From the NCBI RefSeq assembly GCF_000801105.2, contig NC_079516.1, forward strand, positions 28,185,043-28,249,042: a stretch of 64,000 nucleotides of DNA, in the 5' to 3' direction. The position numbers were made by a program, and so were the translations under genes. This DNA is from Raphanus sativus (Eukaryota > Streptophyta > Magnoliopsida > Brassicales > Brassicaceae). Below, in pieces: positions 33,805-44,593 of the stretch (positions are counted from its first letter, which is position 1; each line of letters begins with the position of its first letter). A model generated the notes under the pieces. It was not told where the DNA came from. It saw only the letters and a list, made by a program, of their open reading frames with translations, and ran no database searches.

Positions 33805-36800
33805 TGTAACACCCCCGGACCGTCCTAGGCCGGACTAAACCCGGAACATCCCGGAAGCGCCACAAGGTTGGCGAGTACCGCTACCAGTCCAGTCAACGGG
33901 GATTTTAATAAACAAACATAATTTTTATTTATTTTACAAAGTCGCGAACTCGACTAAAGTTTTCAAATACAAAACAAAGATAAAAACATCAAGTCAAACA
34001 GGTACCCATGAAAAGCAAAACAAGTGAAAACAGCAACATCTTTCGCCTAAACAACACCGGAAATCTACGCCTGGCCTCGTCCTCCGCACCCCGCTAACGC
34101 CCGATCCCCTAAGGTTACCTGCATAGAAGAGAGGGAGTGAGCAATCATAGATTACTCAGCGAGTTCCCAAAACAACAACTAATCCCTCCCAACCCACGCT
34201 TAACAAACAAACAAGCAATCAAACAATGCAATGCAGAAAAATAAACATGCAACTACTTATGCAACTAAACATGAATGCAATGCAATAACTAAACATGGGC
34301 TAGTTAGTCTCGCCCCGAGACCTCTACACTAAACCCCAAACAACCTAGACTCGATCTAGACTCGATCTACACTTAACAAAACAAAGCACACAAAGGATGG
34401 AGCCACATGCTACACATCCCGGGATCCCTTCACACCACGGAGCCCTAACTACTCCACCCTGAACACTCCCGACCACAAACACAAAAGTCACATGATCGGA
34501 AAACATCACTCCGGGAATTAGGCTTCCCCCAATCTAACCCGGGCTGCATCGTCATGCAGCGCGCGTCCATGGGCGCAACCCACTTCACGTGACAAGCCTG
34601 TGGAGAGTAGGTCACTCCACCACTGGAGAATTGGGCTTCTCCCAATCTAACCCCATGGTCCACACACATCAACGAAGAATTGGGCTTCCCCCAATCTAAC
34701 TCTGAGATGGTCTCATGCTTTAGTCTAGATGCAACACCAACCCGCATGAGAGAGCTCCGCCTCTAACCTCGATGCAACGTGCACCTAAACCAAAAGCACT
34801 ACAAACAAACAACAAGCAAACACTCGCCCTAGTCTAGACTGAAATGCAAACACAACTAGCATGAGGGAGCTCCACCTCTAACCTCCATGCAACACTTAGT
34901 CTAGACTAGTAAAACTAAACAACCTAAAAGCGAGTGATAAACCTAGACTCTACCCAGCATAAGAGAGAGTCTCACTCAAATCTCTATGCAACCCCACTAC
35001 ACTACAATGCAATACAATGCATATGAACTAGCAGGAGAGAGTTATACTCAAATCTACATGCTACACAACAAACTATCATATGCAACTAAACTAACAATGC
35101 ATGCATGAGTCTAACAACTTAACAACAAAACACATGCAAGCAATCTAACAACCTAACAACACAATGCATGCAAGCAAATCTAACAACCTAACAACACAAT
35201 GCACACAATTATAAATAACCGCAAAAGCGGTTTTAGCTTAAGAACCATTGCGGTTCAAGATCTTCCATCTGCACACACACACGGTTAGTAATACACAACA
35301 CACAACACACACAGAGGAACCCACCTAGGTCTTCAAGAACCGCAGCAAACTCGAAAAGCAAAAGACCTAAGGGTTTTACCCGAAAACTGATTAAAAAGGG
35401 GGTTAAGAGCTAAGAGGGGAAGGAAAATTATGAACGCAAATCCAAAGCCTTACCACCTCTCCTAGCACTTCAAAACAGATCCTAGACTAAGGGTAAGCAC
35501 ACGCAAAACCTCCAACACTCACCTCACACATTTTTAAAATTTTATTGGTTTTAAGCCATTTTCTCTCTCTAGAATGAACAACAAGAACGACTGAGAGAGA
35601 AAGCTCTGGGGGATTCTAACTTCAAAAACACATCCTAAGGGTTCTATTTATAGCCAAAGGGAGGATGGGAGCTCTTGACACATGTCTCCACACTTGTCAC
35701 CAATTTTACCCCGAAATTCATCCATGTGGGTAAATACACTTAATCAACTCCTTTTCTTCTGAGCTTCTGGAAGGTCATTAGCTTTACCTTGAAGTTCAAG
35801 TGTACGAAATTTCAGCTCCAAACTTGATTTGTAAGTCACTTTGCCACATAACCCATTTTTAAGGCAAAAATGAGCTATTTGCAAAACACATGGTAAACCT
35901 ATGATCTAGGCTTGCTCCCCATTATTCCTGTAGACTATCTGATGTGCTGAATTGACCAATGCATGCTATCCTCTGTTCCTGACGTGCTACCCACTCAAAA
36001 CAATTTTCTCCATGAAAGGCTTTTTACCACTTTTGGCTAGTGGACTGCTCCACTCACTCCAGACTTCAAATGAATGCTCCAGCCTGCTCCATTACTTCAA
36101 TTGGGTCCTAAATGAATCTTAGATGTCGAGGTTTTGGTGCAGAAAATCATTTCTCCAGCCCATGTCTTCTTTGCTGTTTATAGCCAATTTCGGGTATAAA
36201 ATCGGCTTCTTGATAACTTCTTCTCTAGATGTCCTTTGCTCCTGATTTCTTCACTCGAAAATCCCTTGATTTATTCTACATAATTTCCAGGATTGATGGA
36301 ATTTGCTCTCCTCCATGTGGCATGCTCCTATTGATTGCTCGGATGTGATAAATGGACCAATAAGGCACTTTCTCTCTCCTTTGACTTTCTTGACTTTCAA
36401 CTTCTGAGTTGACCTTCTCCAAACTTGTAGAAATGTAGAAAATACTCCTTTGAACTCCTTTGTCATGTTGGGACATCTTCATTTGGCTTCCTTAACTCTT
36501 AGATAGCTTATCTCGACCATATTCGGCAATATTCTTCTTCCTCCTGCCCATCTTCACTTTGGCTCGCTCCAACTTCATTCTGGCTTGACCAAAAGTCTTA
36601 TTTTATACCCTAATGATGATTGAGATTGAGTCCCGCTTGATTTGCACACTTTGAAATTTCACCATGCTCGGCCTATCCCGTTTCGAAGCTCCTCGACCAA
36701 CTCTGGTTTCTACTCGACCATTCTTCATAATGCTTCGACCGAACCTCTATTTATGTCTTCATATGGCCTTGCATCCAATTGTTGCTTGATCTGCGCCCGT

Positions 36801-36841
36801 TGACTTGCGTTGACTTGATACCCTAGACCATGGGTATTACA
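33805..36841 (-). repeat. 3' LTR of the zinc-knuckle element
   Basis: It aligns with 39200-42392, but lacks about 130 bp present there at about 39296-39425, at a short TCAA microhomology. It contains three hairpin motifs near 34517-34695 and a series of diverged modules with GAGGGAGCTCC...CTCTAACCTC at about 34745-35050. A TATA-like CTATAAATAG (minus strand) lies at 35644-35653. Confidence 0.88.
34517..34695. repeat. Three ATTGGG...CCCAAT hairpin motifs
   Basis: Motifs at 34517-34533, 34630-34646 and 34679-34695 each read close to ATTGGGCTTCCCCCAAT, followed by CTAAC. The arms ATTGGG and CCCAAT can pair over a 5-base loop. The first has one arm mismatch. The other LTR keeps related copies at about 40046-40221. 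Confidence 0.75.
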
Positions 36842-36854
36842 TTCTCCCCTCCTT
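36842..36854 (-). promoter_or_regulatory. Polypurine tract of the zinc-knuckle element
   Basis: Minus strand AAGGAGGGGAGAA abuts the LTR at 36841, as expected for the 3' end of the interior. Confidence 0.8.
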
Positions 36855-37929
36855 AAATGATTTCGTCCTCGAATTCACAAGGCATTTCTATCTTCTGCTA
36901 CCATCTTCTGATGTCTACTTCAGCTTCCTCGAGCCGCTTCTTGATTCTCTTTTGCTGATGCCGCTATCTTCTTCTACCACCCGCTTCTTCCGTACTCCAG
37001 TTACCACCATTCGATCTGATACTACCATCTGATATAAGTAAAATATTCTACCACCATTTGCTTACATCACAACTGCTCCTTGTAGCACGATCTACTCGAC
37101 TGTTTCATCCTTGTCTCCCCTCCTTAGGAAACGACTCCATCTTGATCTTCAACTCTTCGTCACTTCTTCGTTTATGCTCTCATCTTCAACTCTTCTCTTC
37201 ATCTTCTGGTCTTATACTTGACTAGACTTCACCTTCTTTCTACTTGGCTTCACAGTGTTTGGGCTTCACCACGACACGTCTTTCGATTGGTCTTCTTCTT
37301 GACATCTTTTCTATGACTCTTCGACTTCTGGGCTTCTTAAATAGCTTTAACTCCTGGAGACATCACCATATCGAACATCATACACTCTGGCCTTCATGCT
37401 TCAGTTACTGCCTCCGTTGCTTCTTCACTAACTTGGTCACTGACGACTCTGAATCTTCACACTACTCGACGACTCTGCACCTTTGCACACAGACGACTCT
37501 GAATTCTCACACTGACGACTCTGAATCTTGCACACTCATTGCTGATCTTCACCACGGTTGCCTCTGATTCTAGATCTTCCCCACACATGCACAAATCTTC
37601 TTGGTGACACTATGTCAAGGCTCATGCCTTCCCAACACTTACAACACATCTCATGTTATGGCTATAAATAGGGTTGGTTTCCTAAACTCTAGGGTTTACT
37701 CTAACCTAAACTAACAAGGCTTTCTAAAGCTAAACCTAACTACCACAACCTAGCAAGTGTTACTCACTAACCACGCTTGCTACCAGGACACACCGTCCAC
37801 AACAAGGTTGCACACGCAACACTCAACAACACAGAATAAAACAAGCAAGCAAAGCAAAGCAAAGCAACTACAACTACAACTACAACTACAACTACAACAC
37901 CCAAGAAAAAGGATCAGCGCCCACTTACC
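36855..37929 (-). other. 3' non-coding interior of the zinc-knuckle element
   Basis: No supported gene. At 37440-37545 there is a short array of about 25-30-bp units sharing GACGACTCTGAATCTT / CACAC. A CAACTA microsatellite (CTACAA units) is at 37866-37902, just downstream of the ORF's stop. Confidence 0.7.
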
Positions 37930-39072
37930 TTAGCCACAACGGGCTCTATCATCAGGGCTCCTAGAAAGGTCAAGGTCTCTAAGGTTTGATCCTTCTGTTG
38001 CAGATGAGGCTGATCGAGCAGGGCTGACAGGAGGAACGATGGAGATGGGTACGGTGCGGATTACGTTGGTCATTGGGCAGTCTGCGACGAAGTGTCCACG
38101 AGTCTCACACGAACTGCAGATCAAGTAAACGCTCAAGTCTGGCTGACTCCTAATCCTGGTGCACTCACGAGTGTGATGGTTACTTGCTCCACACAAATTG
38201 CAATTTCCTCTGGTTGGAACGTCTTGAGAATTCTGAACATTTTCTACTGGTGCTCCACTGGTATTTCCCTTCTCTACTTGTCCTCCTAGAGTTCCATTTG
38301 TTCTGATCATTCCATTCTGAGTACTCTCCATCACATGAACCTCTCTTTCGGTCTCTTGATGAACTTCCATGTCAACTCCCATTTCTTCTGTTCCGACTTC
38401 CTGATTGGTTGATGAAAACTCCATTGGCATTGGCGAGTAATGGTACTCATAGTATGGGTCGGATGTCTGCCCAATACTCTCCAGACTGAAATCGAGAGAT
38501 CCTCCAAGTGTAAACGTTGGACTCCAAACTGGCATCGGAACCCACGGACTGTTCTCTGGGGAACTGATGTCGATAACGTTGACGGCCACTGTACTGTCTG
38601 ATGAGATCTCAATGATTTCCGGCGGTGGTGGTTCAATGATTTCCACGTCAGATGAACTGATCTCCATTGCTTCCCATATCTCGTTGCCATAGCCGTACTG
38701 GTAGTTGAATGAGTCGGATGATGCTTGCGGAAAGGCTCCTGAGAAAAAGTTCATACCCTCCAGATGATCAGATTCTTCTTCAATCTCGTCAAGTACCTCA
38801 GCTTCTTCAAACTCTGATGACCCTGTCTCATGTGAACTCTCGGTGCTCTCGACCACATTCTCATCTTCAAAGTTGGAATCAGACTCTGAGTCGCTGGATG
38901 AGCTTGATTCACTTGACCCATCATAACCGGCTGCTCCGGATGCTTGCCCAACTCTGCGTAACCGTACCACATTCCTCATCCTCGATCCACTCCCAACCTG
39001 TCGACTGCCAACACCATAAACTGCAACACAAGATACGGGTAAGGTCCTAAATTCCCAAAACTGATCTAACAT
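37930..39072 (-). CDS. Acidic zinc-knuckle (Gag-like) protein with SIM-like motifs
   Basis: An intact 380-residue frame, the only one in the element; the first ATG (39072) lies about 100 bp after the PBS. The middle is very acidic and Ser-rich (SSESSSSSDSESDSNFEDEN). Residues about 140-175 contain SSDVEIIEPPPPEIIEISSD and then VNVIDISS. These are three hydrophobic cores flanked by acidic or Ser residues, the pattern of SUMO-interacting motifs. The C-terminal part has two knuckles, CNLCGASNHHTREC and CSSCETRGHFVADC, both CCHC. No capsid-like core is obvious. It could be a reduced Gag that binds the element RNA. Unlike all other ORFs in this cluster it is undamaged, which may mean recent insertion or selection. 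Confidence 0.7.
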   Translation of the reverse strand: MLDQFWEFRTLPVSCVAVYGVGSRQVGSGSRMRNVVRLRRVGQASGAAGYDGSSESSSSSDSESDSNFEDENVVESTESSHETGSSEFEEAEVLDEIEEESDHLEGMNFFSGAFPQASSDSFNYQYGYGNEIWEAMEISSSDVEIIEPPPPEIIEISSDSTVAVNVIDISSPENSPWVPMPVWSPTFTLGGSLDFSLESIGQTSDPYYEYHYSPMPMEFSSTNQEVGTEEMGVDMEVHQETEREVHVMESTQNGMIRTNGTLGGQVEKGNTSGAPVENVQNSQDVPTRGNCNLCGASNHHTRECTRIRSQPDLSVYLICSSCETRGHFVADCPMTNVIRTVPISIVPPVSPARSASSATEGSNLRDLDLSRSPDDRARCG

Positions 39073-39174
39073 ACCTAGTCCTAAGCAGAGGACGTGCCAG
39101 TTCCCTAGTGATGTTGTTTGCGACTATTTTTGACTCGATAAAACATTTGAAAACCCGCAAACAAAAGCATGATT

Positions 39175-39194
39175 GGAACCACGCTCTAATACCA
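39175..39194 (-). promoter_or_regulatory. Primer-binding site (iMet-like) of the zinc-knuckle element
   Basis: Minus strand TGGTATTAGAGCGTGGTTCC, close to the TGGTATCAGAGC iMet-type start. It lies five bases inside the LTR at 39200. Confidence 0.8.
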
Positions 39195-39199
39195 CCGTC

Positions 39200-42100
39200 T
39201 GTAACACCCCCAGACCGTCCTAGGCTGGACTAAACCCGGAACGTCCCGGAAGCGCCACAAGGTTGGCGAGTACCGCAACCAGTCTAGTCAAAACTTCAAA
39301 CGAATTCAAAGTCTCGACCAGTCCAACCACGATATCGCCCCTCTCGACCTCAGCCTAAGGCTTGCCAACCATTACTTTGGTCAAGACTTGTGTTAAGTTC
39401 GGACTAAACTAAATATCAGCGTTCAACGGGGATTTTAATAAACAAACATAATTTTTATTTATTTTACAAAAGTCGGGAACTCGACTAAGTTTTCAAATAC
39501 AAAACAAAGATAAAAACATCAAGTCAAACGGGTACCCATGAAAAGCAAAACAAGTGAAAACAGCAACATCTTGCGCCTTGCAAACAACACCGGAAATCTA
39601 CGCATGGCTTCGTCCTCCGCACCCCGCTAACGCCCGATCCCCTAAGGTTACCTGCATAGAAGAGAGGGATGAGCAATCATAGACTACTCAGCGAGTTCCC
39701 AAAACAACAACTAATCCCTCCCAACCCACGCTTAACAAACAAACAAGCAATCAAACAATGCAATGCAGAAAAATAAACATGCAACTACTAATGCAACTAA
39801 ACATGAATGCAATGCAATAACTAAACATGGGCTAATTAGTCTCGCCCCGAGACCTCTACACTAAACCCCAAACAACCTAGACTCGATCTAGACTCGATCT
39901 AGACTAAACAAAACAAAACACACAAAGGATGGAGCCACATGCTACACATCCCGGGATCCCTTCACACCACGGAGCCCTAACTACTCCACCCTGAACACTC
40001 CCGACCACAAACACAAAAGTCACATGATCGGAAAACATCACTCCGGGAATTGGCCTTCCCCAATCTAACCCGGGCCACATCGTCATGCAGCGCTCGTCCA
40101 TGGGCGCAACCCACTTCACGTGACAAGCCTGTGGAGAGTAGGTCACTCCACCACTGGATAATTGGGCTTCCCCCAATCTAACCCCAGGGTCCACACACAT
40201 CAACGAAGAATTGGGCTTCCCCCAATCTAACTCTGAGATGGTCTCATGCTTTAGTCTAGATGCAACACCAACCCGCATGAGGGAGCTCCGCCTCTAAACT
40301 CGATGCAACGTGCACCTAAACCAAAAGCACTACAAACAAACAACAAGCAAACACTCGCCCTACTCTAGACTGAAATGCAAACACAACTAGCATGAGGGAG
40401 CTCCACCTCTAACCTCCATGCAACACTTAGTCTAGACTAGTAAAACTAAACAACCTAAAAGCGAGTGATAAACCTAGACTCTACCCAGCATAAGAGAGAG
40501 TCTCACTCAAATCTCTATGCAACCCCACTACACTACAATGCATATGAACTAGCATGAGAGAGTTATACTCAAATCTACATGCTACACAACAAACTATCAT
40601 ATGCAACTAAACTAACAATGCATGCATGAGTCTAACAACTTAACAACAAAACACATGCAAGCAACCTACCAACACAATGCATGCAAGCAAATCTAACAAC
40701 CTAACAACAAAATGCACGCAATTATAAATAAACACTCAAACATGGGGACTACCAATCACCCACACACACACACATAACCGCAAAAGCGGTTTTAGCTTAA
40801 GAACCATTGCGGTTCAAGCTCTTCCACCTGCACACACACACGGTTAGTAATACACAACACACACAGAGGAACCCACCTAGGTCTTCAAGAACCACAGCAA
40901 ACTCCAAAAGCAAAAGACCTAAGGGTTTTACCCGAAAACCGATTAAAAAGGGGGTTAAGAGCTAAGAGGGGAAGGAAACTTATGAACGCAAATCCAAAGC
41001 CTTACCACCTCTCCTAGCACTTCAAAACAGATCCTAGACTAAGGGTAAGCACACGCAAAGCCTCCAACACTCACCTCACACACTTTTAAAAATTTATTGG
41101 TTTTAAGCCATTTTCTCTCTCTAGAATGAACAAAAAGAACGACTGAGAGAGAAAGCTCTGGGGGGATTCTAACTTCAAAAACACATCCTAAGGGTTCAAT
41201 TTATAGCCAAAGGGAGGATGGGAGCTCTTGACACATGTCTCCATACTTGTCACCAATTTTATCCCGAAATTCATGCATGTGGGTAAATACACTTAATCAA
41301 CTCCTTTTCTTCTGAGCTTCTGAAAGATCATTAGCTTTGTCTTGAAGTTCAAGTGTACGAAATTTCAGCTCCAAACTTGATTTGTAAATCACTTTGCCAC
41401 ATAACCCATTTTTAAGGCAAAAATGAGCTATTTGCAAAATACATGGTAAACCTATGATCTAGGCTTTCTCCCCATTATTCCTGTATACTATCTGATGTGC
41501 TAAATTGACCAATGCATGCTCTCCTCCGTGCCTGACGTGCTCCCCACTCAAAACAATTTTCTTCATGAAGGACTTTTTACCACTTTTGGCTAGTGGACTG
41601 CTCCACTCACTCCAGACTTCAAATGAATGCTCCAGCATGCTGCATTACTTCAATTGGGTCCTAAATGAATCTTAAATGTCTAGTTTTTGGTGTAGAAAAT
41701 CATTTCTCCAGCCCATGTCTTCTTTGCCATTTATAGCCCATTTCAGGTATAAAATCGTCTTCTTGTAACTTCTTCTCTAGATATCCTTTGCTCCTGATTT
41801 CTTCACTCAAAAATCCCTTGATTTATTCTACATGATTTCCAGGATTGATGGAATTTTGTCTCCTCCATGTGGCATGCTCCTATTGGTTGCTCGGATGTGA
41901 TAAATGGATCAATAAGGCACTTTCTCTCTCCTTTGACTTTTTTGACTTTCAACTTCTGAGTTGACCTTCTCCAAACTTGTAGAAATGTAGAAAATACTCA
42001 TTTGAACTCCTTTGTCATGTTTGGACATCTTCATTTGGCTTCCTTAGCTCTTAGATAGCTTATCTCGACCATATCGGCAATATTCTTCTTCCTCCAGACC

Positions 42101-42392
42101 ATCTTCACTTTGGCTCGCTCCAAATTCATTCTGGCTTGACCAAAAGTCTTATTTTATCCGGTACTGATGATTGAGATTGAGTCCCGCTTGATTTGCACAC
42201 TTTGAAATTTCACCATGCTCGGCCTTGCCCGTTTCGAAGCTCCTCGACCAACTCTGGTTTCTACTCGACCATTCTTCATAATTCTTCGAGTGAACCTCTA
42301 TTAATGTCTTCATGTGGCCTTGCATCCAATTGTAGCTTGATCTGCGTCTGTTGACTTGCGTTGACTTGATACCCTAGACCATGGGTATTACA
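39200..42392 (-). repeat. 5' LTR of the zinc-knuckle element
   Basis: 3193 bp. Same order of hairpin motifs and GAGGGAGCTCC modules as the partner LTR; the TATA-like motif at 41197-41206 is slightly changed. It ends GGGTATTACA and is followed by ATAAC. Confidence 0.88.
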
Positions 42393-42750
42393 ATAACCGT
42401 CCATGATCCGCAATCACCGGCCAAACACTCCACCCAGCTCAGATGATCAGAATGCTAGCTGCCCCAGTTGTGAGCTAGTCCTCCAGCTCCAGTGGGCTAG
42501 CTCCTGCTGTGTGAATTACCTTCCATCTCCACCTAGCGGATGAGCTTCTTCCGGACCTTGTCCAGCTTCCGGGTTACTCGCCCAGCTCTCTTTAGCTTCT
42601 TTCTTTTTTGGTCAAGTCTCAGCTATCTTTTGCACTTATCCTTCTGTTTGGATCATGATACGCTTGTCTTTCGATCATATGACCTGACTGGTGCATCTCC
42701 TCGTACCATGGCCCGTCCTGATGGCCTTATCTAGAACCAGGGACATGACA

Positions 42751-44088
42751 TTGGTCATGGATATGATCCATTTGCACCCGTTGACAAGAAGAAAGCTAAA
42801 GTGCTTCTTGACATTTTGAAAAAAGATCCGTAAGTCTTCTTTATATCCCACACATCTTGAAACAAATGTCATATTTTGCTGATAGAGTTTTGTTGTTTAC
42901 AGGAATTATAAAGTACCTTTTGAACAAAAACCACCAGGAAATCAAAGTTTGTGGTTTGTCATCCTCCAAACCCCCCTGAAATGGCTCATGGGCTCTGTAA
43001 GTCTTCTAAACACCAGTAGGATCAGAAGACTTCCGGAAGTCTTCTTGAAGTCTTCAGGATGACTTCCGGAAGTCTTCCTGGAGTCTTCAGGATGACTTCC
43101 GGAAGTCTTCATGGAGTCTTCAGGATAACTTCCGGAAGACTTCCTGAAGACTTGCAGAAGACTTCTGGAAGAAGTCTAGAAGTCTTCATAAAGTCTTCCT
43201 GGTGTCTCCAGGAAGTCTTCAGGGTGACTTCTGGATGACTTCTGGAAGACTTCCGGAAGACTTCAAGAAGACATCTGGAAGTCATCTAGAAGTCATATGG
43301 AGTCTTCCTGAAGTCTTCCCGAAGTCTTGTGTGCCTCTAAAGAAACGTTCTGACTTGTTTTATCTTTAATGCATCACATGGATGGTTTTATGAATTTATT
43401 GAGGCTTCAATATTCCGAGAATCCAGAGCATTTTAAGTCTGATAGGCTTTGCTTTCTTGATACCAAGTTTGCACAGATGTGGAGCCACATATACATGGAT
43501 TTTAAGTGCCCAGAGCCTGATATCAACGATTTAGGAAGACTTCCCCCCCCCCAAGCATTTGATCACTGTACATGCTTGCTTCCAGAATACCGCCAGTCTA
43601 ATCTTAAGTGGGGAAAAGATGTGGATGATATATATGCGCCAATGAACTACAAAAACGAGCATTGGGTTGCTATTTGGGTATCGATCTCTAAGAAGCACAT
43701 CAGCATCTGGGACAACATTGCATCTCATATTAGAAATGCTCAACTCGCCGAGTTAATTGAGCCTTTTACCACAATGATCCATTATTTGCTGGTTGAACTC
43801 GCTCCAACAGACGAAGACAGAGTCAGATACACACTGGCGCCATTCACATATTAGAGAGTGCGAGCTGGAATACATGTGGCAAGAGCTGGTGATTGTGGTG
43901 TGTATACCTTGAAGTTCATCGAGTGTCATGCTCTTGGCATGTCGTCATTTCCTCCTGTCTTTTCTGATAAAAACGTCAAGACTATTAAGGAGAAGATGTC
44001 GACGGAGATGTTTGAACATGCTCTTTGCTACCATCGTGACAGAGATGATGTTGACTATTCAGCGTTGGATATGTACCAAGGAAAATGA
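42751..44088 (+). pseudogene. Ulp1 (C48) SUMO-protease-like C-terminus of the MULE protein
   Basis: After the TTGGT duplication the frame resumes with HGYDPFAPVDKKKAKVLLDI and reaches a GTAAGT donor near 42830. A second exon (about 42902-42997) contains NYKVPFEQKPPGNQ and LWFVILQTPLKWLMGS and ends at another GTAAGT. The intron holds the GAAGTCTTC cluster. The last exon (about 43369-44088) carries the protease core: NEHWVAIWVSI (His), ISIWDNI (Asp) and GDCGVYTLKFIE (Cys), the expected C48 order. An in-frame TAG at 43852-43854, before the Cys, breaks it; the frame is otherwise unchanged. Proteins of this type are carried by Brassicaceae MULEs, and the cellular family removes SUMO. The N-terminal half is at 9317-10150. 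Confidence 0.8.
43005..43335. repeat. GAAGTCTTC / GAAGACTTC word cluster (right half of MULE)
   Basis: More than fifteen near-copies of CGGAAGTCTTC, GGAAGACTTC and variants (CTGGAAGTCATC) in 330 bp, in both orientations. The cluster occupies the intron before the protease exon. A looser group continues at about 44455-44590 after the gene. Confidence 0.85.
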
Positions 44089-44325
44089 TGTGTAATTTGT
44101 CCACTTTTGTACAAGCACGTAGATGCTTTTGTACTCTTTTGTCCACTTTTGTAACCTTGTAGTACGTTAACAGGGTAAGATATGATTAACTTTTTTTGTA
44201 ACATATCCTTGTACCAAACTAGCCTTGTACAACTAGTTTGGTAGTGCATATAAGAAGGAACATGTTCCATTGTTCATAACAGCCTGTGCAATTGATAAGA
44301 CAATACGCAAATCATAAATCATTAA

Positions 44326-44455
44326 TCGAAAGACAATAAATATAAGTCATAACACAAGGAATAAGTGAAAGACAATATATATAAGTCATAACAAAAGGCA
44401 GAAGTGAAAGACAATAGATATAAGTCATAACACAAGACATAAATGAAAATATAGG
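44326..44455. repeat. Three ~44-bp tandem repeats downstream of the Ulp1-like gene
   Basis: Each unit contains GAAAGACAATA, ATATAAGTCATAACA and AAGG plus an AAGTGA-like spacer. They lie in non-coding DNA after the gene's stop and 3' region. Confidence 0.8.
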
Positions 44456-44588
44456 TAGAAGACTTCCAGAAGACGTCGAGAAGACTTGCAGCGAAGAAGA
44501 CATCCAGATGATTCACTAAAGACTTTCAGAAGACTGTCAGAAGACCTACAGACAACTAGTAGACGACGTACAGCTGACTTTGAGAAGA

Positions 44589-44593
44589 CTTAA
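44589..44593. repeat. Target-site duplication CTTAA (left)
   Basis: CTTAA recurs directly after the 3' LTR at 54070-54074, delimiting element 2. Confidence 0.88.

Larger units (their letters stand above)
33805..42392 (-). mobile_element. LTR element with 3-kb LTRs and a single zinc-knuckle ORF
   Basis: 8.59 kb, TSD ATAAC. LTRs start TGTAACACCC and end GGGTATTACA on the plus strand: 33805-36841 (3037 bp) and 39200-42392 (3193 bp). The 2.36-kb interior has a PBS (39175-39194), one minus-strand ORF and a polypurine tract. There is no protease, RT or integrase. The ratio of long LTRs to a short interior with one gag-like protein makes it a non-autonomous element that must borrow pol from another family. 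Confidence 0.88.
10188..42750 (-). mobile_element. Chromovirus LTR retrotransposon (Tekay/Del-like), host of nested insertions
   Basis: A minus-strand Ty3/gypsy element bounded by LTRs starting TGTAAGACCC and ending CATGACA on the plus strand, with TSD TTGGT. In transcription order it has the 5' LTR (32423-42750, split by an insertion), an iMet-type PBS, gag with zinc knuckles, protease, reverse transcriptase, RNase H, integrase, polypurine tract, and the 3' LTR (10188-11933). Three insertions interrupt it: 12872-19269 in integrase, 20976-29858 in reverse transcriptase and 33805-42392 in the 5' LTR. Removing them leaves roughly 8.7 kb, a normal length for an autonomous element. All ORFs carry stops or frameshifts. 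The Tekay/Del assignment rests on gene order and on the protein C-terminus; no phylogeny was made. Confidence 0.88.
32423..42750 (-). repeat. 5' LTR of the chromovirus, split by a nested element
   Basis: LTR sequence is at 32423-33804 and resumes at 42398 to 42750 (CATGACA), about 1735 bp in total. The intervening 33805-42392 is a separate element with TSD ATAAC (33800-33804 and 42393-42397). The promoter-like CTATAAATATAAG on the minus strand is at about 33570-33582. The nested element splits the LTR upstream of this motif. Confidence 0.9.

Noticed and set aside
37440..37545. CRISPR-like array
   Set aside because: Short irregular repeats in a plant retroelement interior with no constant spacers; no Cas genes; an ordinary tandem repeat.
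37244..37567. 107-codon plus-strand ORF
   Set aside because: Opposite to the element's coding strand, in repeated CT-rich 3' non-coding interior, with no domain.
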